Source: an uncultured Desulfovibrio sp.
Lineage (GTDB): Bacteria > Desulfobacterota > Desulfovibrionia > Desulfovibrionales > Desulfovibrionaceae
DNA: 64,000 nucleotides
NCBI RefSeq assembly: GCF_944324505.1
Contig: NZ_CALUWO010000001.1
Coordinates: forward strand, 372,001-436,000
Direction: 5' to 3'
Positions 7,965 to 16,473 of this stretch are shown here, in pieces. The notes under the pieces are model-generated. The model had not been told where the DNA came from and did not search any database. It worked only from the letters and a program-made list of their open reading frames with translations. Position 1 is the stretch's first letter, and every line of letters starts with the position of its first letter. The position numbers and the translations under genes were made by a program.

Positions 7965-9170
7965 ATGCAGCCCGTCGAACTGAAAAAAGATATCTACTGG
8001 GTCGGCTATGTCGACTATGACCACCGTGATTTTCACGGCTATTCCCGCTCCCCCGAAGGCACCACCTACAATGCCTATCTCATCAAGGACGAAAAGAACG
8101 TCCTCATGGACACGGTTTCTCCCGGTCTGGCCGGCAGCATGCTCTGCCGCATTGCCAAGATTATGCCGCCGGAAAAAATCGACTACATCGTCTGCAACCA
8201 CATGGAGCTGGACCACGCCGGCTGCCTGGCCGAACTGGTGGAACGCTGCAAGCCGGAAAAGATTTTCTGCTCCACGCTCGGCCTCAAGTCCATGCAGGGC
8301 TACTATGACATTTCGAACTGGCCCGTGGTGGCGGTGAAAAGCGGCGATACGCTGGAAATCGGCAAGCGCACCATCGTGTTTCAGGAAACCCGCATGCTGC
8401 ACTGGCCCGACAGCATGGTCTCCTACATCCCGCAGGACAAGCTGCTCATCAGCAATGATGCCTTCGGCCAGAACATTGCCAGCACCGCCCGCTTTGTGGA
8501 CGAGCATGACGATGCCGACTTCCTGCGCGCGGTGAAGGAATACTACTACAACATCGTCCTGCCCTATTCTCCGCAGGTGCTGGCCACCCTGCCCGTGGTG
8601 GAAAAGCTGGACATCGACATGATCGCCCCGGACCACGGCCTCATCCACCGCGGCGAAGCTGCCGTGCGCCGCATTGTGGACCTCTACCGCACTCTGGCTG
8701 AGCAGAAGCCCCAGAAGCGCGCCCTCATCTTCTATGACACCATGTGGAAATCCACGGAAAAGATGGCCTATGCTGCCTGCAGCGGCCTGGAAGATGCCGG
8801 CGTGCCCACCCGCATCATGTCCGTGAAGAGCAATCATCACAGCCAGGTCATGACCGAACTGGCCGACTGCGGCGCCGTGCTGGCCGGCTCCCCCACCCAC
8901 AACAACACCATCATGCCCCTGGTGGCCGCACAGCTCACCTATATGAAGGGCCTGCGTCCCAAGAATCGTGTAGGCGGCGCCTTCGGTTCCTATGGCTGGT
9001 CCGGCGAATCCGCCAAGATCATCCACGAGCAGCTGGCTTCCATGGGCATGGACATGCCCGTGCCCTTTGTGAAGTGCAACTGGGCGCCCGGTCATGATGC
9101 CCTCAAGGCCTGCTATGACCTGGGCAAGGCCGTGGCCGAAGCCCTGATCAAAAAGTGCGAGGAAGCCTAG
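7965..9170 (+). CDS. roo: Rubredoxin:oxygen oxidoreductase (flavodiiron protein)
   Basis: 401 residues. The N-terminal metallo-beta-lactamase domain has diiron ligands H79, E81 and D83 (HMELDH), H146 (LHWPD), D165 (SNDAFG) and H224 (APDHG). The C-terminal flavodoxin domain begins near residue 252 (RALIFYDTMWKSTEKMA) and includes SPTHNNT and GSYGWSGES. The enzyme reduces O2 to water (and may reduce NO) in the cytoplasm with electrons from rubredoxin, encoded just upstream. CGGAGA precedes the ATG. Together with dfx it forms the oxygen-defence set. Confidence 0.97.
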   Translation: MQPVELKKDIYWVGYVDYDHRDFHGYSRSPEGTTYNAYLIKDEKNVLMDTVSPGLAGSMLCRIAKIMPPEKIDYIVCNHMELDHAGCLAELVERCKPEKIFCSTLGLKSMQGYYDISNWPVVAVKSGDTLEIGKRTIVFQETRMLHWPDSMVSYIPQDKLLISNDAFGQNIASTARFVDEHDDADFLRAVKEYYYNIVLPYSPQVLATLPVVEKLDIDMIAPDHGLIHRGEAAVRRIVDLYRTLAEQKPQKRALIFYDTMWKSTEKMAYAACSGLEDAGVPTRIMSVKSNHHSQVMTELADCGAVLAGSPTHNNTIMPLVAAQLTYMKGLRPKNRVGGAFGSYGWSGESAKIIHEQLASMGMDMPVPFVKCNWAPGHDALKACYDLGKAVAEALIKKCEEA

Positions 9171-9190
9171 TCGTCTTCCCGATCATCATC

Positions 9191-9232
9191 CACAGCGGGG
9201 GAATGTCGCACGGCATTCCCCCGCTGTGTTTT
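9191..9232 (+). terminator. Terminator after roo
   Basis: Perfect 15-bp stem (9191-9205 with 9214-9228), 8-base loop and a TTTT tail on the plus strand. It lies between the convergent roo and larC genes. Confidence 0.8.
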
Positions 9233-10422
9233 CAGGCCTGGCCGTCCTGCCCTTCATCCCCGGCATCGGAGCGGCTGAAACGCAGGGCCGGTGCCCCCAG
9301 CTCCAGCTGCGCCGCGCGTTCCCGCACGGCATCGGCCTCGGGGCGCACATAGGAGCGTCCTTCCAGGACATAGGCCTTGGCCGGCACCTCGCAGCCTGCC
9401 AGCAGGCAGGAGGACTGACCACGGGGCAGCACATATCGCTGCATCAGGGCACGGCGCACCCCCAGCGTATGCGTGTGGCGCAGCACCAGCGCCACGGCCG
9501 CTGCCTCATCCTCCGGGGCGCAGAGCACACGCAGGGCGCCGGAGGGACGGTTCTTCTTGCCCACGCCGGGTAGCCAGAGCACATCCAGCACTTCCGGTGC
9601 GGCAGCCAGCACTTCCAGCGCCATGCCCAGCTCTTCCCCGCTGAGATGGTCCAGATGGCATTCCAGCTGGCAGACAGACTCCCTGCCGCCCTGCTCCTGT
9701 GCCCCGCTGCCGCGCCGGGATTCCAGAATTTCCCAGATGCGCAGCCCTGCCGGTGCCGGACGCGAGCCATAGCCCGTGCCCAGGCGCCCCAGCCGGCCGC
9801 AGGGCGCCTCAAAGGCATCCACCAGCGTATGCACCAGCGCCGCCCCCGTGGGCGTGACCAGCTCCGTGGTGGCCGTGGTGGGCTGCACGGGCTTGCCCTG
9901 CATGAGCCAGGCCGTGGCCGGCGCCGGCAGGGGCAGCGTGCCGTGGGCGCACTGGATGCTGCCGCCGAACCACGGCAGGGGCGAGGCCGTCACCCTGGCG
10001 CAGTCCAGCTGCTCCAGCCCCCAGCAAACGCCCAGAATGTCCACCAGGGTGTCCACGGCGCCCACCTCATGAAAATGCACGTCCTCCACCGCAATCTGGT
10101 GCGCGTGCGCCTCGGCCAGAGCGAGGGCTTCCAGCACGGCCAGCGCCCGCCCGCGCACCCGCTCCTTCACCTGCACCCGCCGGAAGATGGCGGCAATGTC
10201 CGCAGGGTGGCGCAGGGGCTGGGCCTCGGCCTTCCAGTCCACCTCCACCCGCATGCCGGGGCCTCCGGCCCGGTTTTCCTGCCAGCTCGTCAGGGAGCAC
10301 GCCACGCCGGCAGCGTCCAGCAGCGCGGGCAGCGGCGAAAAATCCACCCCCAGATGGCTGAGAGCCGCCAGGGTCATATCCCCGCTGATCCCCTGAGAAC
10401 AATCAATATAAAGTTCTTTCAT
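9232..10422 (-). CDS. larC: LarC-type nickel insertion protein
   Basis: 396 residues. Starts MKELYIDCSQGISGDMTLAAL, the family N-terminus, and contains VEDVHFHEVGAVDTLVDI and TPTGAALV. LarC inserts nickel into the pyridinium dithiocarboxylate mononucleotide to make the nickel-pincer cofactor used by lactate racemase and related enzymes. In Lactobacillus plantarum LarC is made by a programmed frameshift between two reading frames; here it is one uninterrupted frame. No larB, larE or larA is in the window. The annotated start at 10422 has AAGGTATTGAG upstream, a modest ribosome site. Confidence 0.9.
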   Translation of the reverse strand: MKELYIDCSQGISGDMTLAALSHLGVDFSPLPALLDAAGVACSLTSWQENRAGGPGMRVEVDWKAEAQPLRHPADIAAIFRRVQVKERVRGRALAVLEALALAEAHAHQIAVEDVHFHEVGAVDTLVDILGVCWGLEQLDCARVTASPLPWFGGSIQCAHGTLPLPAPATAWLMQGKPVQPTTATTELVTPTGAALVHTLVDAFEAPCGRLGRLGTGYGSRPAPAGLRIWEILESRRGSGAQEQGGRESVCQLECHLDHLSGEELGMALEVLAAAPEVLDVLWLPGVGKKNRPSGALRVLCAPEDEAAAVALVLRHTHTLGVRRALMQRYVLPRGQSSCLLAGCEVPAKAYVLEGRSYVRPEADAVRERAAQLELGAPALRFSRSDAGDEGQDGQA

Positions 10423-10474
10423 CTCAATACCTTATCAACGAATTTCGGCAGCTGCCCTCCCTGCGGCGCAAGAC

Positions 10475-10503
10475 TTGTACAGGACTTTTGCTTGGTGTAT
10501 GCT
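10475..10503 (+). promoter_or_regulatory. Candidate promoter of the CBS-ACT gene
   Basis: TTGTAC (10475-10480), a 17-base spacer and TATGCT (10498-10503), giving a leader of roughly 60 bases before the ATG at 10574. It faces away from larC. Confidence 0.5.
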
Positions 10504-10573
10504 ACAGACAATTGCCTGGGGCATCCGGCTCCCGCTTCACCATTATAACTCGCCCATACGCCGAGGAGGATGC

Positions 10574-11245
10574 ATGTCCGTCAAGCACTGGATGACCAAT
10601 GACGTCATCACCGTCAAGGCCGACACGTCGCTGCTCAAGTGTCGCAGCCTCATGAAGGAAAAAAACATTCGCCGTGTTCCGGTGGTAGATGACGACAATC
10701 ATGTCATCGGCATCATCTCCGACCGTGACGTGAAGGGCGCCTCGCCCTCCAAGGCCACAGCGCTGGAAGTGCATGAAATGCAGTATCTTCTGGCTGAAAT
10801 CAAGGCCAAGGACATCATGACACCCTCCCCTGTCACGGTCAAACCCGACACCACGGTGGAAAATGCGGCCGTGCTCATGGTTGACCGCAAGATCGGCGGC
10901 CTGCCCGTTGTCAATGATGACGGCCGTCTGGTGGGCATCATCACCGACCAGGACATCTTCAAGGTGCTCATCGACATCACGGGCGCACGTCTGGGCGGCC
11001 TCTACGTGGCCCTGGAAGTGGACGACAAGCCCGGCGCCATGCGCCCGGTTTTCGACACCCTGCGCGAACAGGGGGCACGCATCAGCTCCGTCCTCAGTCG
11101 CAACCCCGAAACCGGCGGCAAGCGCCAGGTCTTCATCCGCACCATGCCCATGGAAAACGGCACCGCCCAGGAGGCTGCCACCATTGATGCCCTGCGCAGT
11201 GTGGCCAAGGTTCTTGACTTCTCGCACTGCGATCCCGTGAAGTAG
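10574..11245 (+). CDS. CBS-CBS-ACT domain protein
   Basis: 223 residues. Two CBS domains: the first covers about residues 1-60 (HWMTNDVITV, RRVPVVDDDNHVIGIISDRD), the second about 75-135 (DIMTPSPVTVKPDTTVENAA, LVGIITDQDIF). An ACT-like domain fills 140-223. CBS pairs bind adenine nucleotides and ACT domains bind small ligands such as amino acids, so this is a cytoplasmic ligand sensor of unknown target. The ATG at 10574 is chosen because GAGGAG lies just upstream and the product begins at the CBS motif; earlier in-frame codons lie in the promoter. Confidence 0.88.
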   Translation: MSVKHWMTNDVITVKADTSLLKCRSLMKEKNIRRVPVVDDDNHVIGIISDRDVKGASPSKATALEVHEMQYLLAEIKAKDIMTPSPVTVKPDTTVENAAVLMVDRKIGGLPVVNDDGRLVGIITDQDIFKVLIDITGARLGGLYVALEVDDKPGAMRPVFDTLREQGARISSVLSRNPETGGKRQVFIRTMPMENGTAQEAATIDALRSVAKVLDFSHCDPVK

Positions 11246-11265
11246 ACGCGGGCTTCAAAAACCGG

Positions 11266-11332
11266 TGGCAACACTTGCCAAGAATACGAATTTATGGCAA
11301 TAGCTTTCTTCAGGACACGAGTACCTGTCCTG
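11266..11332 (+). promoter_or_regulatory. Repeat-rich control region upstream of dsrC
   Basis: Three copies of one hexamer: TGGCAA (11266-11271), its inverse TTGCCA (11275-11280), and TGGCAA again (11295-11300), so there is one tight palindrome plus a spaced half-site. A perfect 7-bp inverted repeat CAGGACA-N8-TGTCCTG (11311-11317 with 11326-11332) follows and would form a stem-loop in the leader. Role in dsrC control is inferred from position only. Confidence 0.5.
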
Positions 11333-11424
11333 ACCAACTACGGGAAATCGGCCGATCTTCGGCTGGCGGGCTTTGGGGCATGTCGCCCCCGAGCGAGTGT
11401 CAATAGATGTTCAAGGAGGACACG

Positions 11425-11742
11425 ATGGCTGAAATTACGTATAAGGGTAAAACTTTCGAAGTCGACGAAGACGGCTTCCTGCTGCACTTCGACGAATGGT
11501 GCCCTGAGTGGATGGAATATGTGAAGGAATCCGAAGGTATCACCGAGCTGAACGCCGACCACCAGAAGATCCTTGACTTCCTCCAGGACTACTACCGCAA
11601 GAACGGCATCGCTCCCATGGTGCGCATCCTGTCCAAGAACACCGGCTACAAGCTGAAGGAAGTGTACGAACTCTTCCCCTCCGGCCCCGGCAAGGGCGCC
11701 TGCAAGATGGCTGGTCTGCCCAAGCCCACCGGCTGCGTGTAG
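11425..11742 (+). CDS. dsrC: DsrC (sulfur-relay protein of dissimilatory sulfite reduction)
   Basis: 105 residues. DsrC carries the trisulfide product of dissimilatory sulfite reductase to the membrane complex DsrMKJOP. Both redox cysteines are present on the C-terminal arm: C93 and the penultimate C104, eleven residues apart, which distinguishes DsrC from TusE-like relatives with a single cysteine. AAGGAGG at 11413-11419 marks the ATG at 11425; an in-frame ATG 18 bases upstream lies before this site. It is monocistronic, not next to dsrAB, as usual in Desulfovibrio, and ends at a good terminator. Confidence 0.97.
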   Translation: MAEITYKGKTFEVDEDGFLLHFDEWCPEWMEYVKESEGITELNADHQKILDFLQDYYRKNGIAPMVRILSKNTGYKLKEVYELFPSGPGKGACKMAGLPKPTGCV

Positions 11743-11761
11743 TCCACACTGCGTCTTCAAT

Positions 11762-11793
11762 AAAAGGCGGGGCTTCGGTCCCGCCTTTTTTAT
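11762..11793 (+). terminator. Terminator after dsrC
   Basis: Stem AAAAGGCGGG (11762-11771) with CCCGCCTTTT (11780-11789), loop containing TTCG, followed by a run of T. Classic intrinsic terminator. Confidence 0.9.
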
Positions 11794-11880
11794 TGCCCGC
11801 GCCTTTCCTCTGCCAGCGACAGGATGCGCCGCCTGCAATGCGGACTTTACCTGACGAAAAAAAAACGGTATCGCCCAGAC

Positions 11881-14334
11881 ATGAAATTTTCTCGCCTCGT
11901 CAAGAACGTCCTGCTCTCGTTTCTCCTGCTCATCTTTCTGGGCGGCGTCGCTGCCGTTGGCGGCGTGGTGCTGCTGTTCTACTGGGCTTCCCGCGACCTG
12001 CCAGACCTGGACAGGCTCATTCATTACGATGCGCCCCAGGCCACCGTGGTGCTGGCCAGAGACGGCTCCATCCTGGGAACGCTGGCCCACGAGCGGCGCT
12101 ACAATATCAAACTCAGCGACATGTCCCGCTATCTGCCCATGGCCTTTCTGGCCGTGGAGGATGACAATTTCTACCGGCACCCCGGTGTGGATGTGGTGGC
12201 CATTGCCCGTGCCGCCATCCACAATTTCCAGCAGGGGCATACCGGACAGGGCGGCAGCACCATTACCCAGCAGATCATCAAGCAGCTGCTGCTGACGTCC
12301 GAGCGCAGCTATACCCGCAAGATGAAGGAAGCCCTGCTGGCCTACAAGCTGGAACAGAGCCTGAGCAAGGATGACATCCTGCTCACCTATCTCAACTATA
12401 TTTATCTGGGCCAGCATGCCTATGGCGTGGAGGCCGCGGCACGTACCTATTTTGGCAAGCATGCCTCGGATCTGACCCTGGCCGAATGTGCCGTCATTGC
12501 CGGCCTGCCCCAGGCCCCCAGTGCCTACAATCCGTTCCGGCACCCGGAAGCGGCCCAGGCCCGCCAGCGCCATGTGCTGGAACGCATGCGCGTGCTGCAA
12601 TGGATCAGCGAGGAAGAATACCAGCAGGCCGTGGCTGAGCCGCTGGTCTACTGGAGCATGCCCGACGGGCGCGACGGCGCCGCCGAATGGTACCTGGAAG
12701 AGGCGCGCCGCCTGCTCATCGAATTCTTTACGGAACGCAATCTCGAGGCCCTGGGGGTCAAGACGCCCCGCTATGGCGAAGACTATGTGTATGAAGCCGG
12801 CCTGACCGTGCAAACGGCCATGGACCCTGTGCAGCAGGATGCCGCCGGCGCGGCCCTGCGGCGCGGCCTGGAAGAGCTGGACAAGCGCCAGGGCTGGCGT
12901 GGTCCCATCTCCCACCTCTCCACCGCCGATCAGAAGGCCTTTCTGGACAAGAGCGACTTTGTGCCGGAAAACCTGCTGGGCAGCCGCTGGGTCAAGGCGC
13001 TGGTGACCGGCACCAATGCCCAGGGCGTGCAGGTTGCCCTGGGCAGGGGCTACGTGGGCGTCATTCCTCCGGCCAACATGGCCTGGGCACGCAACAAGGT
13101 GGTGACGCGCGCCGCCTCCGGCGCCGGCCGTTCCTCGCGTCAGGCGCTCAGCGCCGGCGACCTCATCTGGGTCTCTGCCGCCGAAAGCACGACAACCGTA
13201 ACCGACGCCAAAACCAAGAAGAAAAGCCGCCAGACCGTCGCCTATGACTCTTCCCTGGTGCGTCCCGGCACGCCCATCCCCCTGTATCTGCAACAAATCC
13301 CCGAAGTCCAGGGTGCCCTGGCCTCCATCGAGCCGCAAAGCGGCGATGTGGTGGCCCTCATCGGCGGCTACCAGTTTGGCAACAGCCACTTCAACCGCGC
13401 CACGCAGGCCCGCCGTCAGCCCGGTTCCAGCTTCAAGCCCATTGTCTATTCGGCCGCGCTGGACCTGGGCTTCACCCCCACTTCCGAGCTGCTGGACGGC
13501 CCCTTTGTCTACGTGAATCCGCAGACCAATGAAGTGTGGCGTCCCTCCAACTACGAGGGCAGCTACAAGGGCATCATGCCCCTGCACCGCGCCCTGGCCC
13601 TTTCCCGCAATACCACCACGGTGCGCGTGGCCAGCACCATCGGCATAGAAAATGTCATCCAGCGTGCCAAGGCCCTGGGCCTTGAACCCAATTTCCCGGC
13701 CGAGCTGGCCATCTGCCTGGGCGCCGTGGACGTGACGCCCCTCAACCTCACCCAGGCCTATGCCGCCTTTGCCAACGGCGGCATGGGTGTGCGCCCCCGC
13801 ATCATCACCTCCATCAAGGACGCCGAGGGCCGCGAACTCTACCGGCAGGACCCCGAGCACTGGCAGGCCATCAGTCCTCAGAATGCCTACCAGATGGCCA
13901 TGCTGCTCAAGGAAGTGGTCAATACCGGAACCGGCGGCCGCGCCCGCGTTCCCGGGCATGACAATATCGGCGGCAAGACCGGCACCACCAATGAGGAACG
14001 CGACGCCTGGTTTGTGGGCTTTTCGCCCTACCTGGCCACTGGGGTCTACGTGGGCTTTGACCAGGTGCGCTCCCTTGGCCGCCGCGAACAGGGCGGACGC
14101 ACCGCTGCCCCCATTTTCCGCTACTACCGCACGGCGGTGGAAGACCTGTACAAGGACAGCCCGCAGGACTATGTCATGCCGCCCGGCATCACCGTGGTCG
14201 ACGGGCTGGCCTTTCAGGGCGAAGCCGTTCCCGGACTTTCCGCCGTGGACGGCAGCGCCGTGGACAGCAGCGCCGACGGCGGCAGCGTCGATACCTCCTC
14301 AGGGGGGGAAGCCCTCATGCGGCAGCTGTTCTAG
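11881..14334 (+). CDS. Class A penicillin-binding protein 1A
   Basis: 817 residues from the chosen ATG. One membrane segment (about residues 9-34) anchors a GT51 glycosyltransferase domain with EDDNFYRHPGVD, GGSTITQQ and KMKEALLAYKLEQ. It is followed by a transpeptidase domain with S516-x-x-K519 (GSSFKP), S575-R-N577 and K699TG. It polymerises and crosslinks peptidoglycan at the inner membrane. An upstream in-frame ATG at 11824 would add 19 polar residues; neither has a strong ribosome site, and MKFSRLVKN fits the family better. The acidic, glycine/serine-rich tail after residue 780 is disordered. Confidence 0.93.
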   Translation: MKFSRLVKNVLLSFLLLIFLGGVAAVGGVVLLFYWASRDLPDLDRLIHYDAPQATVVLARDGSILGTLAHERRYNIKLSDMSRYLPMAFLAVEDDNFYRHPGVDVVAIARAAIHNFQQGHTGQGGSTITQQIIKQLLLTSERSYTRKMKEALLAYKLEQSLSKDDILLTYLNYIYLGQHAYGVEAAARTYFGKHASDLTLAECAVIAGLPQAPSAYNPFRHPEAAQARQRHVLERMRVLQWISEEEYQQAVAEPLVYWSMPDGRDGAAEWYLEEARRLLIEFFTERNLEALGVKTPRYGEDYVYEAGLTVQTAMDPVQQDAAGAALRRGLEELDKRQGWRGPISHLSTADQKAFLDKSDFVPENLLGSRWVKALVTGTNAQGVQVALGRGYVGVIPPANMAWARNKVVTRAASGAGRSSRQALSAGDLIWVSAAESTTTVTDAKTKKKSRQTVAYDSSLVRPGTPIPLYLQQIPEVQGALASIEPQSGDVVALIGGYQFGNSHFNRATQARRQPGSSFKPIVYSAALDLGFTPTSELLDGPFVYVNPQTNEVWRPSNYEGSYKGIMPLHRALALSRNTTTVRVASTIGIENVIQRAKALGLEPNFPAELAICLGAVDVTPLNLTQAYAAFANGGMGVRPRIITSIKDAEGRELYRQDPEHWQAISPQNAYQMAMLLKEVVNTGTGGRARVPGHDNIGGKTGTTNEERDAWFVGFSPYLATGVYVGFDQVRSLGRREQGGRTAAPIFRYYRTAVEDLYKDSPQDYVMPPGITVVDGLAFQGEAVPGLSAVDGSAVDSSADGGSVDTSSGGEALMRQLF

Positions 14335-14490
14335 CGCCTCCGGCCTCCCGCCGCACGGCGGACGGGAAAACCCGCCGCCCCGTAGCTGAGGCCGGCAGGG
14401 CATCCGGTGCCCGCTCGTTTCCGTATTCATTCACCCGCCGCCGGATACGGCAAGGTCCGGCGGCCTGCAACGCCCCGCAAAGGACGCATC

Positions 14491-15366
14491 ATGATTCCCT
14501 ACGGCTCCCTGGTTGTCTATGTCACCCCCAAGGGCAAGCGCTACATCAAACGACTGGAAGAAGGCAACGACTGGCACAGCAATGACGGCGTGCTCACAGC
14601 CGCGCAGGTGCATGCCGTGGACTTCGGCAGCGAAGTGCTCACCAGCCTGGATGTGCCCATCCGCGTACTGGAAGCGACCCTGATGGATCGCCTTCAGGGC
14701 CTCAAGCGCCAGACACAGGTCATCTACGCCAAGGACATTGCCTATATTGCCCTTCGCCTCGGCGCCGGCCCCGGCCGCACCATCATCGAGGCCGGCTGCG
14801 GTTCCGGCGGCATGACCTGTGGTCTTTCCTGGTTCTGCGGCCCCACGGGCCGTGTGGAAAGCCATGAAGCCCGCGAGGAATTTGCCAAGCTCGCCCGCCG
14901 CAATCTGGACTGGGCCGGCCTGGGCGACAATGTGACCATCCACCACCGCGACGTTGCCGACGGCTTCTGCGTCAGCAATGCCGACGCCCTCTTTCTGGAT
15001 GTGCGCACGCCCTGGGAATACCTGGACCAGGCCCTTGCCGCCGTGCGCCCCGGCGGCATGTTCGGCTTTCTGCTGCCCACGGTGGAGCAGGTGAGCAAGC
15101 TGCTGCTGGGCATCGAGCAGCGCTCCTTTGCCGAAGTGGAAGTCTGCGAAATTCTCATCCGCCGCTGGAAGCCCATTGCCGACCGCCTGCGCCCTGAAGA
15201 CCGCATGACAGCGCACACGGGCTTTCTGGTCTTCTGCCGGCATCAGGAACGCAGCGAAGCCTTTGAATCCTTTGTGCCGCTGGGCACCCGCCAGCGCAAG
15301 CAGGAAGCGGCCCGGCAGGCCCGTCTGGCCGAAGCCGGCGCAGACCCCTATGCCGCTGGCAAGTAG
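14491..15366 (+). CDS. trmI: tRNA (adenine-58-N1)-methyltransferase
   Basis: 291-residue class I SAM methyltransferase of the TrmI/Trm61 family. N-terminal small domain begins MIPYGSLVVYVTPKGKRYI; the SAM-binding motif is IIEAGCGSGGMT, and LFLDVRTPWEYLDQAL holds the catalytic DxPxPW-like site, here DVRTPW. AAAGGA lies just upstream of the ATG. It methylates N1 of A58 in the T-loop of tRNA. About 155 bases without a gene separate it from the PBP1A gene; they hold only GC-rich imperfect hairpins. Confidence 0.9.
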   Translation: MIPYGSLVVYVTPKGKRYIKRLEEGNDWHSNDGVLTAAQVHAVDFGSEVLTSLDVPIRVLEATLMDRLQGLKRQTQVIYAKDIAYIALRLGAGPGRTIIEAGCGSGGMTCGLSWFCGPTGRVESHEAREEFAKLARRNLDWAGLGDNVTIHHRDVADGFCVSNADALFLDVRTPWEYLDQALAAVRPGGMFGFLLPTVEQVSKLLLGIEQRSFAEVEVCEILIRRWKPIADRLRPEDRMTAHTGFLVFCRHQERSEAFESFVPLGTRQRKQEAARQARLAEAGADPYAAGK

Positions 15367-15421
15367 CCGGCCGGCAGCACCAAAGGGATAACGCTCCCGC
15401 CGTGGCAATAACGGAGACGCA

Positions 15422-15742
15422 ATGAATCCGTGGCTCACCCTCATCTGTGCCGGCCTCATGGAAATGGGCTGGCCCGTGGGCTTCAAGCTGGCCCAGCAGC
15501 CTTCCTGGCGCTGGCCGGGCATCCTCTTTTCCGTGGTCAGCATGGCGCTCAGCGGCTATCTGCTCTTTCTGGCCCAGCGGCATATTCCCCTGGGAACGGC
15601 CTATGTGGTCTGGACAGGCATGGGCGCTGTGGGCACGGTTCTCATCGGGGCGGTCTTCTTTGGGGACCCCCTCCATTTGGGCCGCATTCTGGGCGTAAGC
15701 CTGGTGCTTGCGGGGGTCATCATCCTCAAACTTTCCGCCTGA
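15422..15742 (+). CDS. SMR-family exporter, SugE/Gdx type
   Basis: 106 residues with four membrane helices. The first helix carries the essential glutamate in GLMEMGWPVGFK, which resembles the Gdx/SugE signature GLLEVVWAVGLK more than that of EmrE. GTAYVVWTGMGAVGT in helix 3 also fits Gdx. These proteins work as dual-topology dimers; Gdx members export guanidinium in exchange for protons, others quaternary ammonium compounds. CGGAGA precedes the ATG. I could not make the upstream sequence fit a guanidine riboswitch. Confidence 0.87.
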   Translation: MNPWLTLICAGLMEMGWPVGFKLAQQPSWRWPGILFSVVSMALSGYLLFLAQRHIPLGTAYVVWTGMGAVGTVLIGAVFFGDPLHLGRILGVSLVLAGVIILKLSA

Positions 15743-15749
15743 CAATGAC

Positions 15750-15783
15750 AAAAAAAGGAGGCTCCCCAGGGAGCCTCCTTTTT
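15750..15783. terminator. Bidirectional terminator
   Basis: A-run, stem AAGGAGGCTCCC with GGGAGCCTCCTT, 2-base loop, T-run. It has A- and T-tracts on the two sides and serves the convergent SMR and CxxCxxCC genes. Confidence 0.88.
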
Positions 15784-15816
15784 GCTTGGCGTCTTCGGCC
15801 AGCATCCGCAAAATGT

Positions 15817-16473
15817 TCAGGGGCGGGGCAACGCGGCCAGCGGCCGGCCCAGCACCAGCGGCAGAAGGTCAGGCGCAAGGGCCTGCCGCTCCACACACAG
15901 TTCCCGGAATGCCCTGTCATATCGTTCCATTTCCGCCCGACGGGCACGGGCCGTATCCGAGGTCTCGGCGCAGCAGCGAAAATACTCGACCGCCGAACAG
16001 GCCTCTTCATGCGCCCGGGCCAGCTGCGCCCACAGGGCGGCCCGTGGTTCACGTTCCGCCAGCAGGGCAAAAAGCTGTTCCCGATGCAGGAAATTCCCCC
16101 GCTCCATGAGCTGCTCCAGCGGTGCCGTATCCCGGCAGAACAGGGTACGGCATTGCAGGGGGCGATGGGCATGTACGGCGCACACGCTCACGCCGTCTGC
16201 GCTGTCCAGATAGCGGCAGCGCCAGGGATGCAGGCTGTCGCCGGCGCCAGCCAGCTTGAGCATTTCCACGGACAGGGGGGCCACATTGTCCTTGCCGGGC
16301 ACAGAGGCCGTCGTCTGGCTGCCGCCGCCGTCATGGCGCGCCCATTCGCCTGCCCGCAGGCAGACCACGGCGTCCAGCGGCAGCCAGCCTTCCCGCAGCA
16401 GCGGTGCGTCCTCCTGCATGAGGGTGGGGCCGCCCCGGCGGCAGCATTCACCGCAGCGATGGCACTCAGGCAT
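15817..16473 (-). CDS. YkgJ-type CxxxCxxCC cluster protein
   Basis: 218 residues. The N-terminal CHRCGECCRRGGP is the CxxCxxCC signature of the YkgJ/UPF0153 family, thought to bind iron-sulfur or zinc; further cysteines occur in WRCRYLD, CAVHAHRPLQCR and LFCRD. Function is not established for the family. The second ATG of ATGCGCATG (16473) is chosen since AGGAGG then lies six bases upstream; this start overlaps the end of the RND gene by 8 bases, so the two are coupled. Confidence 0.78.
   Translation of the reverse strand: MPECHRCGECCRRGGPTLMQEDAPLLREGWLPLDAVVCLRAGEWARHDGGGSQTTASVPGKDNVAPLSVEMLKLAGAGDSLHPWRCRYLDSADGVSVCAVHAHRPLQCRTLFCRDTAPLEQLMERGNFLHREQLFALLAEREPRAALWAQLARAHEEACSAVEYFRCCAETSDTARARRAEMERYDRAFRELCVERQALAPDLLPLVLGRPLAALPRP

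Noticed and set aside
15367..15421. Guanidine riboswitch ahead of the Gdx-like exporter
   Set aside because: Only about 55 bases are available and I could not fit the paired ACGR-loop hairpins or the guanidine-III fold.
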